This document shows, in pieces, positions 49,246 through 55,894 of a stretch of 64,000 nt of DNA. Position numbers and translations under genes: made by a program. Below the pieces are notes generated by a model, which saw only the letters and a program-made list of their open reading frames with translations, ran no database searches and was not told the DNA's origin. The stretch is taken from positions 992,001 through 1,056,000 of the forward strand of contig CAWCUU010000001.1 in the NCBI GenBank assembly GCA_963798855.1, read 5' to 3'. The DNA comes from CAWCUU01 sp963798855 (GTDB lineage Bacteria > Gemmatimonadota > Gemmatimonadetes > Longimicrobiales > RSA9). How positions within the stretch are numbered: the stretch's first letter is position 1; each line of letters begins with the position of its first letter.

Positions 49246-49605
49246 TCAGCCCACGGCGTAGAGGAACCTGCCGCAGTTGTCGCAGTGGTGGACGGCTTCG
49301 TTTTCGGCCATGTGCGGCCAGCGGGCGGTCGGGACGGAGACGAAGCAGCCGTAGCAGGTCGCATCGATCGCGGGGACGACGACGCGGGCGCGGGCGAGCG
49401 CGATGCGATCGTAGCGACGTCGCACCTCACCCTCGAGCTCGCCTTCGAGATCGGCGATCTTGGCGTCGAGCGCGAGGAGCGCCCGGTCGACGTCAATGTT
49501 GAACTCCTCCGCCTCGACCCGCGCGTGCGCATCTCCCTCTGCGAGGTCGCGCCGCTGCGTCTTGAGGTCCTGGATCTGGAGCAGGACCTCGAGCTGTGGG
49601 TGCAT
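49246..49605 (-). CDS. C4-type zinc-ribbon protein with coiled coil (DUF164-like)
   Basis: A 119-residue protein. Residues 1-75 form a coiled-coil hairpin (LEVLLQIQDLKTQRRDLAEG, VDRALLALDAKIADLEGELE) and residues 85-115 hold a four-cysteine ribbon (ATCYGCFVSVP, HHCDNCGRFLY). The family is broadly conserved and usually longer (about 240 residues with a full coiled coil), so this is a short version. Proposed roles include nucleic-acid binding, but evidence is limited. It is convergent with selB (seven bases apart) and follows the IIA-Ntr-like gene on the minus strand, with a 14-base gap. Confidence 0.8.
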   Translation of the reverse strand: MHPQLEVLLQIQDLKTQRRDLAEGDAHARVEAEEFNIDVDRALLALDAKIADLEGELEGEVRRRYDRIALARARVVVPAIDATCYGCFVSVPTARWPHMAENEAVHHCDNCGRFLYAVG

Positions 49606-49619
49606 CGTGGACGACTCCG

Positions 49620-50072
49620 CTAGACGGACTTTTCTTCGAGAAGCTGGAGGAACTCCTCGGGGTTCTGCAGCTGGTCGAGCCGCTTCGGCACATCGGGGTC
49701 CTTCGCGAACTGCGCGATCTTGCCCAGCACGGGAAGGTACTGGTTGCTGACCTCGAGCGGGGGCGCGACGATCAGGAAGAAGTAGCGGACGGGCTGGTCA
49801 TCGATTGCCTTGAAGTCGAGTCCGTCGGGCTTGCGCCCGAACGCGACGCGCAGGCGATTCACGACGAGGGAGCGGCAGTGCGGGATCGCCATGCCGCGGC
49901 CGATGCCCGTCGAGCCGAGATTCTCCCTTCGCTTCAGCATCTTGAACAGGATCCCCTCGCTCTTCTCATCGAGGCCGAGGAGGGAGATCAACTCCTTGAG
50001 GACCTCGTCCTTCGTCGCGCCGCCGAGCTCGAGCTGGACGACATCTCTATTGAAAAATTCCCGCAATTCCAT
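49620..50072 (-). CDS. ptsN: PTS EIIA component of the fructose/nitrogen class (PtsN-like)
   Basis: A 150-residue phosphocarrier of the mannitol/fructose IIA fold. It starts MELREFFNRDVVQLELGGAT; the active-site block is TGIGRGMAIPHCRSLVVNRL, with the phospho-histidine in AIPHC near residue 67. VRYFFLIVAPPLEVSNQYLP follows near 100-120. Stand-alone proteins of this type act in regulation rather than transport, so it may link the PTS at 36.8-42.5 kb to other processes. ATG 50072 is chosen because GGAGG sits eight bases upstream; an in-frame GTG or ATG at 50096 is less likely. It is divergent from dusB. Confidence 0.87.
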   Translation of the reverse strand: MELREFFNRDVVQLELGGATKDEVLKELISLLGLDEKSEGILFKMLKRRENLGSTGIGRGMAIPHCRSLVVNRLRVAFGRKPDGLDFKAIDDQPVRYFFLIVAPPLEVSNQYLPVLGKIAQFAKDPDVPKRLDQLQNPEEFLQLLEEKSV

Positions 50073-50165
50073 GAAAACGCCTCCAGGCGCCACCATCGTC
50101 TAAGCCGACCTGCCGAGCAAAGATAAGCCGCGGCGTTACGCGGTGTCAAAGCGAGGCGGCGACGA

Positions 50166-50194
50166 TTGATGGGGTACCGCGGCCGGGTTAGATT
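50166..50194 (+). promoter_or_regulatory. Candidate dusB promoter giving a near-leaderless mRNA
   Basis: TTGATG (50166-50171), 17 bases, TAGATT (50189-50194). Transcription about seven bases downstream would begin almost exactly at the ATG at 50202, which has no Shine-Dalgarno. The arrangement is suggestive, but the match is moderate. Confidence 0.35.
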
Positions 50195-50201
50195 CGGGGC
50201 C

Positions 50202-51200
50202 ATGTTCGGTGAACTTTTGGATCGTCTGCACGGCCCTTCCGGAGTGCCGCTCTTCCTCGCGCCGCAGGCCGGCGTGAGCGAGTCGCCGTTCCGGCGTCTG
50301 TGCCGCCGCTTCGGCGCGGACGTCGTGGTCAGCGAGTTCGTGAGCGCCGAGGGGATCCGCCGGGGCAGCACACGCACTCACGAGTACCTGCGCTTCGAGG
50401 AGGTCGAGCGGCCGATCGGCGTGCAGATCTTCGGCGCGGATCCCGCCGCCATGGGCGAGGCCGCGGCGCTCGTGGAGGACGTCTACGGGCCGGACTTCAT
50501 CGACATCAACTTCGGCTGCCCGGTCAAGAAGGTCGTGAAGCGGAACGGCGGCTCCGGCTGTCTGCGCGATCTCGACCTCGTCGAGCGCGTGATCCGGGCC
50601 GTGGACCGGGCGACGTCGTTGCCGACGACGGTAAAGGTGCGCAGCGGGTGGAGCGAGGAGGGGAGGCAGCCGGTCGAGATCGGGCTGCGCTGCCAGGACG
50701 CGGGCGCCCGCTTCATCACGCTGCACCCGCGCACGCGTACGGAGATGTACTCGGGCACGGCGAAGTGGGAGGAGATCGCGGCGCTGGTGGACGCGCTCGA
50801 GATTCCGGTGATCGGCAACGGCGACGTCCGCTCGGGTGCCGACGCGCTGCGGATGCGGGAGCAGACCGGGTGCGCCGGCGTGATGATCGCGCGCGGCTCG
50901 CACGGAGCGCCGTGGATCTTCGGACAGGCGCGCGCGGCGCTGGACGGGCTGGCCGCTCCGCCGGAGCCGAGCGCGGCCGAGCGCTTCGAGATCGTGCTCG
51001 AGCACGCCCGCAACGCGATCGCTTTCGAAGCGGACGAGCAGCGGGCGATGGTCGACTTCCGCAAGCACCTCGGCTGGTACACGAAGGGGTTGCCGGACGG
51101 CAGGACCCTGCGCCAGGAGCTGTTCCAGGTCACCTCCCTGGGCGAGGCGGAAGCGCTGCTGGAGGCCTACCTCGAGCGCTACGCTCTGGTGGCGGCATGA
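50202..51200 (+). CDS. dusB: tRNA-dihydrouridine synthase
   Basis: A flavin enzyme that reduces specific uridines in tRNA D-loops. The 332-residue protein has the barrel start LFLAPQAGVSESPFRRLCRR (substrate loop), RPIGVQIFGADPAAMGEAAA, DFIDINFGCPVKKVVKRNGG (catalytic cysteine in GCP) near residues 104-123, TTVKVRSGWSEEGRQ, FITLHPRTRTEMYSGTAKWE and IPVIGNGDVRSGADALRM, then MIARGSHGAPWIF. It belongs to the DusB-like branch. The ATG at 50202 is used; an in-frame ATG at 50169 would overlap the proposed promoter. The stop overlaps larB (ATGA). Confidence 0.93.
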   Translation: MFGELLDRLHGPSGVPLFLAPQAGVSESPFRRLCRRFGADVVVSEFVSAEGIRRGSTRTHEYLRFEEVERPIGVQIFGADPAAMGEAAALVEDVYGPDFIDINFGCPVKKVVKRNGGSGCLRDLDLVERVIRAVDRATSLPTTVKVRSGWSEEGRQPVEIGLRCQDAGARFITLHPRTRTEMYSGTAKWEEIAALVDALEIPVIGNGDVRSGADALRMREQTGCAGVMIARGSHGAPWIFGQARAALDGLAAPPEPSAAERFEIVLEHARNAIAFEADEQRAMVDFRKHLGWYTKGLPDGRTLRQELFQVTSLGEAEALLEAYLERYALVAA

Positions 51201-51979
51201 GAGGCGAACAGGTGCTGCGACTGCTGGAGCAGGTCGCGGACGGGCGGGTCACGACCGAGGACGCGGCGGAGCGGCTGTCCGCGCTGCAGGTCGAGGAGCT
51301 GGGCGACGGCGATGGCGGCGCGTTCGCGCGCATCGACCATCACCGCGGCCTGCGACTCGGCCACCCCGAGGTCGTCTTCTGCGAGGGCAAGCGTCCGGAG
51401 CAGGTGGTGGCGATCTGCGAGAGGCTGGAGGAGCGCTGCGGCGGCTTCTTCGCGACACGCGCGGAGGCCGAGACGAGACAGGCGCTGCTGGACCGCTTCC
51501 CCTCGGTCACGGTGAACGAGCTGGCGCGCACGGTGCACTTGTCGTGGGCGGACGAAGAGCGGCCGACGGTGCTCGGGGATGTGCTCGTCGTGAGCGCGGG
51601 AACGGCGGACCTGCCGGTGGCGGAGGAGGCCGCGGTCACGGCCGAGGTGCTCGGCAATCCGGTCGCGCGGCTCTACGACGTCGGCGTCGCCGGCATTCAC
51701 CGGCTGCTCGAGCAGACGCCGGTGCTGCGGTCCGCGGCCGTCACGATCGTTGTGGCGGGAATGGAAGGAGCGCTGCCCTCGGTGGTCGCGGGGCTCGTCG
51801 CCCATCCGGTCATCGCGGTCCCCACGAGCATCGGCTACGGCGCGAGCTTCGGCGGGCTGTCCGCGCTGCTTTCCATGCTCACGAGCTGCGCGGCCGGCCT
51901 CACGGTCGTCAACATCGACAACGGCTTCGGCGCCGCGTTCGCGGCCTCGCGAATCAACCACCTCGCGCGGCGGCATTGA
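51197..51979 (+). CDS. larB: Nickel-pincer cofactor biosynthesis protein LarB
   Basis: A 260-residue member of the LarB family, which carboxylates and hydrolyses nicotinate adenine dinucleotide to start synthesis of the nickel-pincer nucleotide. The C-terminal half resembles PurE: VLVVSAGTADLPVAEEAAVT near 133-152, NPVARLYDVGVAGIHRLLEQ, IVVAGMEGALPSVVAGLVAH and IAVPTSIGYGASFGGLSALL, then NIDNGFGAAFAASRINHLA. N-terminal features are VTTEDAAERLSALQ and LRLGHPEVVFCEGKRPEQVV. larC, larE and larA are not in the window, so the cofactor's use here is open. It overlaps dusB and the diguanylate cyclase gene. Confidence 0.92.
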   Translation: MRGEQVLRLLEQVADGRVTTEDAAERLSALQVEELGDGDGGAFARIDHHRGLRLGHPEVVFCEGKRPEQVVAICERLEERCGGFFATRAEAETRQALLDRFPSVTVNELARTVHLSWADEERPTVLGDVLVVSAGTADLPVAEEAAVTAEVLGNPVARLYDVGVAGIHRLLEQTPVLRSAAVTIVVAGMEGALPSVVAGLVAHPVIAVPTSIGYGASFGGLSALLSMLTSCAAGLTVVNIDNGFGAAFAASRINHLARRH

Positions 51980-53994
51980 GCGCCGCGGCATCGCGGAGCA
52001 GCGGCTTCCGCAGCTTCGCGGAATCCGAGCTCGAGCCCACGCTGGCCGCCGTCTTCTATGCCAGCGGCGTGCTCGGTTCGCGCTGGCTGGGTCCTCTCAC
52101 GCTGCTGTTCGCCGCGCTGGTCACGGCCGCGCCTCTGGCGGTGGGCGCGGTGCGTCGTCTGCGCGCGCGGCGCGCGACCGGCGCTTCGCTGCGCCTCGCC
52201 GACCTCCCCTCCTGGTTCGTTCCCGGCATCGGCATGCCCCTGCACCTGGTGCTGCTGGCGACGGGAGCGCTCGGATCGCCCCTGCTGCCGCTGCTCGCGG
52301 TCTGGGTCGCCGCGGTGGCGGTCTGCCACGCCCGGTCGGTGGCTCTCGGCCTCGGCATCGCCGTGCTGCTGCTGATGGCCATCTTCGAGGCATCGGCCGG
52401 CGGCGCCGTGGCGGCCGGGCTGATCGAAGGAGCTCTGCTGGTCGTCGCCGGCTGGGGCGCGGAGCGCCTCGCGCGATCGGGGATCCTGGCGGCGGGCACG
52501 CCGGTGGAAACACCGGCCGCGCCCGCCGAACGGGAAATGGCGCCACCGACGTTGCCTGAAGGCTGGCTGAGCGGCGCCGGCGGTGGCAGCATCGCCGAGG
52601 AGCTGCTGCGGCTGCTCGAGCGGGTTCGCGAGACGACGGGCGCGACCCGGACGATCCTCTGGGACATCGACCCGGACGCGGACCGGGCGCGGCCCGCGAT
52701 CGCCAGCGGCGGACCGCCTCCCGCGCCCGTCGTGCTGACGGGCGAGACCCTGCGCTGGGCGTGGGAGGAGCACGTCACCGTTCGATCGGAGAACCCGCCG
52801 ACGTGGTCGTCCGCGGCCGGCGGGGCCGCGATCGTGCCCCTCGATCCGGACGCCGTCGCCGGCGCGCTGCTGACGCTGGAGTTCGAGCGCGACGCGATCG
52901 TGCCGGCCGCCGATACCCTGGAGACGTTCGCTCCGCTGCTCCGGGCGGCGGTCCGAATGCACGGCCGAGAGGCCGACGCGGCCGTGGATCGCGAGCGCTT
53001 CGCGACCGTGCTCGAGATGCTCCGGAAGCTGCCGGGCAGGCTGGAGGACGGCAGGATCGCTCGGAGCTTCGCGGAAGCGGCCCGGGAGCTGACCGGCGCG
53101 ACGGGGGCTCTGGTCGCCTATCCGGACGGCGAGGGCGGGCGCATCGGAGAGGTCATCGGAGAGGACGGCGGTCCCGCGGCCGGTACGGCGTACGCCGGCG
53201 AGTCGCGACTCGCCCTCGCCGCGCGCGACGACATCACGATCGCCGACCGAGCGCCGGCGGCACGCGACCGGTCGCTGCCCTTCGCGACGCCCGACGAGCG
53301 CTGGATCCGTGACCCGCAGGGGTTCGCGATCGTGCCGCTGATCGAGATGGATCCCCGCCGCCGTGAGCCCGTGGCGCTGCTCGCACTGTGGACATCCGCG
53401 TCGCCGTCGCTCGATTCCACGGGACTCGCCGCCACCGCGGCCGTCGCGCCGTACGCCGCGACGGTGCTTCGCATCTCGAACGAGCTGGAAGAGCAGGAAG
53501 GCTCCGTCAGTCGCGATCCGCTCACCGGCATCTACAACCGCCGCTCCTTCCAGCAACGCTTTCTCGAGGAGACGCACCACTTCCAGCGATACCGACACCC
53601 GCTGGCCCTGCTGATGCTGGACGTCGACCACTTCAAGCAGGTCAACGACCAGCTCGGCCACGAAGCCGGCGACGCCGTGCTGCGCGCCATCGCCGGCGCG
53701 GTCGTCGCGTCCGTTCGTGAGAGCGACATCGTCGCACGTTACGGCGGCGAGGAGTTCATCGTTCTCGCGCGTGAGGCTTCGCTGAGGCACGCAGTCGAGG
53801 CCGCCGAGCGCATCCGCTCGGCCGTCGAGCGACTCGTCATCGTCTGGGACGGCAAGCGCGTCCCGGTCACGATCTCGATCGGCGTCACGTCCTGCCCGGA
53901 ATCGGTCGAGGATCCGAGCGAGCTGATGGGAACCGCCGACAAGGCGCTCTACGACTCCAAGGCCGGGGGGCGGAACCGGGTGACCGCCGGGTGA
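51976..53994 (+). CDS. Membrane-bound diguanylate cyclase with GAF-like sensor regions
   Basis: A 672-residue protein that probably makes cyclic di-GMP. Residues 35-170 contain several hydrophobic helices (WLGPLTLLFAALVTAAPLAV, GIAVLLLMAIFEASAGG). Two GAF-like segments follow (about 200-330 and 350-500). A GGDEF domain begins SRDPLTGIYNRRSFQQRF; it has LLMLDVDHFKQVNDQLGHEA and the active-site variant RYGGEEF near residue 588, which is a catalytically competent form. The I-site cannot be assigned. The start is taken as TTG 51976 because it overlaps the larB stop (TTGA) and no better codon precedes the first helix. The ligand of the sensor region is unknown. Confidence 0.85.
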   Translation: MSAAASRSSGFRSFAESELEPTLAAVFYASGVLGSRWLGPLTLLFAALVTAAPLAVGAVRRLRARRATGASLRLADLPSWFVPGIGMPLHLVLLATGALGSPLLPLLAVWVAAVAVCHARSVALGLGIAVLLLMAIFEASAGGAVAAGLIEGALLVVAGWGAERLARSGILAAGTPVETPAAPAEREMAPPTLPEGWLSGAGGGSIAEELLRLLERVRETTGATRTILWDIDPDADRARPAIASGGPPPAPVVLTGETLRWAWEEHVTVRSENPPTWSSAAGGAAIVPLDPDAVAGALLTLEFERDAIVPAADTLETFAPLLRAAVRMHGREADAAVDRERFATVLEMLRKLPGRLEDGRIARSFAEAARELTGATGALVAYPDGEGGRIGEVIGEDGGPAAGTAYAGESRLALAARDDITIADRAPAARDRSLPFATPDERWIRDPQGFAIVPLIEMDPRRREPVALLALWTSASPSLDSTGLAATAAVAPYAATVLRISNELEEQEGSVSRDPLTGIYNRRSFQQRFLEETHHFQRYRHPLALLMLDVDHFKQVNDQLGHEAGDAVLRAIAGAVVASVRESDIVARYGGEEFIVLAREASLRHAVEAAERIRSAVERLVIVWDGKRVPVTISIGVTSCPESVEDPSELMGTADKALYDSKAGGRNRVTAG

Positions 53995-54192
53995 ACTTCG
54001 GGCGAGATGCGGACGGGTCGGAGCGAGCGCCCGATAGTGGCTGCGACAACGCCCGGATGTTGACCAGAGGGGCCTCCAGCCGATGGTGCCGTCCGAGCGC
54101 GCGACACGGCGTATCGCCCCAGCTCGTCAGCGCGAGGATCATCTCGTCGTCGCGATCGACCTCCGTTCGAGGGAGGCCGGTGAAGGAGTCGA

Positions 54193-54741
54193 CTACATTC
54201 GCCAGGACAACGAGAGGACGACGGCGCGCCCGGGCGCGGGTGCGACGTCCACGCGCGCCGGCAGCGTCATACGTTCCCAGTAGTGGCCCGGGGCCGCGGC
54301 GCCGATGATGGCGCCGCCGAGTGCGCCCGCGCCGGCGAGCAGGACCGCGTAGCCGATCGCCTTCTCGCCAGCGGTCGCACAGACCCAGCAGTCGCCCTCA
54401 TCGTCGCCGGAGATCATCCCGGCGAGCACACCGCCGCCGAAGCCGAACAGCGCTCCAATGCCGGCGCCGTGTGCCGCGCCGCGTCCGCGCGAGCGCGGAC
54501 GCCGGACGGCGAGCTGGGCGACCGAGGCGAAGCTCACCTGGACACGCGTGGGGCCGTGCAGGTCCTGGAAAACGAGCGTATCCGCGTGCCATCCGAGGAA
54601 CTCGTACTCGGCGCTCCGCGTGCCGACGAGCACGCGGACGCGTTCGCCGCTCTGGGGGAAAATCACCTGCGCGCTCGTTGCCCTCGGGGCGGCAGGGAGC
54701 AGGGCGAACATTGCAAGCAGCAGCGCGCGCGTTGTCCGCAT
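54193..54741 (-). CDS. Secreted glycine-zipper protein (paralogue of 55119-55661)
   Basis: A 182-residue protein with a signal peptide (TRALLLAMFALLPAAPRATS, cleavage near SAQ). A small beta domain follows (VRVLVGTRSAEYEFLGWHAD, TLVFQDLHGPTRVQVSFASV), then a Gly/Ala-rich double membrane segment (GAGIGALFGFGGGVLAGMIS, AVLLAGAGALGGAIIGAAAP) and a C-terminal strand VVLSLSWRM. The architecture equals that of the gene at 55119-55661. The same frame is open upstream to ATG 54984, which has a strong GGAGG. That longer start would bury the signal peptide at residue 82, so the internal ATG is preferred. Proteins of this kind are common in Gemmatimonadota; function is unknown. Confidence 0.55.
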   Translation of the reverse strand: MRTTRALLLAMFALLPAAPRATSAQVIFPQSGERVRVLVGTRSAEYEFLGWHADTLVFQDLHGPTRVQVSFASVAQLAVRRPRSRGRGAAHGAGIGALFGFGGGVLAGMISGDDEGDCWVCATAGEKAIGYAVLLAGAGALGGAIIGAAAPGHYWERMTLPARVDVAPAPGRAVVLSLSWRM

Positions 54742-55118
54742 CCGTGTGGCCGCGATCAGCATGCCGAGAATCAGCCGCAATGCGCAGAGGTCGGTCGCGA
54801 CGCGGAACGTCGTCTCGCTCGCGCCCGTGAGCCGGGGCGAGTCGGCGCGCGCGCCGGCGAAGCTGAACAAGGCTGTGCTCCGAAAAGCCGAGTGCCGGAC
54901 ACGCTGACCGGTGTGGAGCGTGTCCGTCTGCTGAGCACCGAGTTCGCCCGCAGGTGCGGGGGCGAGGATCAGGTATGCGTACATGGCTCACCTCCGTGAG
55001 GTATCCGTCCGGAAAGTTGCGGCCACAGGGCCGGGCGTGCCCTGCATGGGAGTACGTAGTCGGCCGCGCGGGCGCGGAGGCGCGCGGTCTGACGATGTAC
55101 CGGGCGCCCGCGGCGGGC
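54742..55118 (-). other. Gap with a possible broken secreted-protein N-terminus
   Basis: No complete gene is seen in these 377 bases. On the minus strand ATG 54984 has an excellent Shine-Dalgarno (GGAGG, six bases away) and encodes LILAPAPAGELGAQQTDTLH followed by TGQRVR. That looks like a signal-peptide end plus the mature start of proteins such as the one at 55119-55661. The frame then becomes arginine-rich and runs into the downstream gene. It may be the 5' remnant of a third copy. Confidence 0.35.
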
Positions 55119-55661
55119 TCAGAAAGAGAGGCGGATCGTGGCTGCGCCGTCCCGCGGATCCAGCCCAATACGCAGACGTTCGAGAGGTACGCTCCGACCG
55201 ACATCGGACCGCATGAGCGCACCCGTGATCCCGCCTACGAGGAAGCCGGCGGAGGCGCCTAGCACCACACCGAGCGCGGCCGCGGACACGCAGCTTACGA
55301 TGCACACTTCGGTGGTCGAGCCGATCGCTCCTCCGAGAATGCCGCCGGCGAGCGTGCCGATCCCGGCGCCCTTCCAGAATTGGCCGTGGCTCTCCTCCAT
55401 GATCCAGACGCGACTGATCGAGGCGCTGGGGATCGCGAGCTCATCGAGGAGCAGCGTGTCGCCGTCGAAGGCGCGCAGCTCTCCGGTATCGGTCCGACTC
55501 GGGCCGCTACCCGGGCAGTCAGTGACTCGATGGTGCCGAACGGTGCAGTCGTGCGCGACGCGGATGCGGTAGCCGAGTGCGCTGCCCAGAACCGTCTGGG
55601 CTCGGCACAGACCGGGCGCAAGAAGGAGCGCACCCAATGCAAGACGGAGCGTGAGAGACAT
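55119..55661 (-). CDS. Secreted glycine-zipper protein
   Basis: A 180-residue protein with a signal peptide (SLTLRLALGALLLAPGLCRA, cleavage after AQ). The mature N-terminus LGSALGYRIRVAHDCTVRHH is followed by a small beta domain with two cysteines, and a turn GELRAFDGDTLLLDELAIPS. Two glycine-zipper membrane segments follow (GAGIGTLAGGILGGAIGSTT and AAALGVVLGASAGFLVGGIT), and the protein ends in a strand ATIRLSF. The YRIRV...GDTLLL pattern is typical of small Gemmatimonadota-type exported proteins. ATG 55661 is preferred because GGAGG is five bases upstream. It is divergent from the kinase gene and shares a 233-base intergenic region with it, in which no promoter was identified with confidence. 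Confidence 0.65.
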   Translation of the reverse strand: MSLTLRLALGALLLAPGLCRAQTVLGSALGYRIRVAHDCTVRHHRVTDCPGSGPSRTDTGELRAFDGDTLLLDELAIPSASISRVWIMEESHGQFWKGAGIGTLAGGILGGAIGSTTEVCIVSCVSAAALGVVLGASAGFLVGGITGALMRSDVGRSVPLERLRIGLDPRDGAATIRLSF

Positions 55662-55894
55662 GGTCACCTCCAGTTGGGTTGACGTTAAGTTGGACCATGC
55701 GGGTCATGAATGCGTCAAGAGAAGCGGATGAAGGGTTTGCGACCTCCTCCGTGACAACCATGGTGAGACCCGCCACGCGCAGGTTGCACCGGCAAGACGG
55801 GCCCGATGAACGCCCGTCCACCTTGACCGCGCCCGCCGCCTGACCTACCTATCCCGCAGCAGGCCCCGCCCCTTCTCCGCACGAGCGCGCGACG

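Noticed and set aside
52945..52955. GAATGC inside the diguanylate cyclase gene as another indel error
   Set aside because: The frame is coherent on both sides, so this GAATGC is genuine; not every occurrence of the motif is an error.
54193..54984. Full 263-residue version of the glycine-zipper protein
   Set aside because: The good ribosome site at 54984 is real, but the signal peptide would be buried at residue 82 and the added part has no domain-like character; kept only as a possible remnant.
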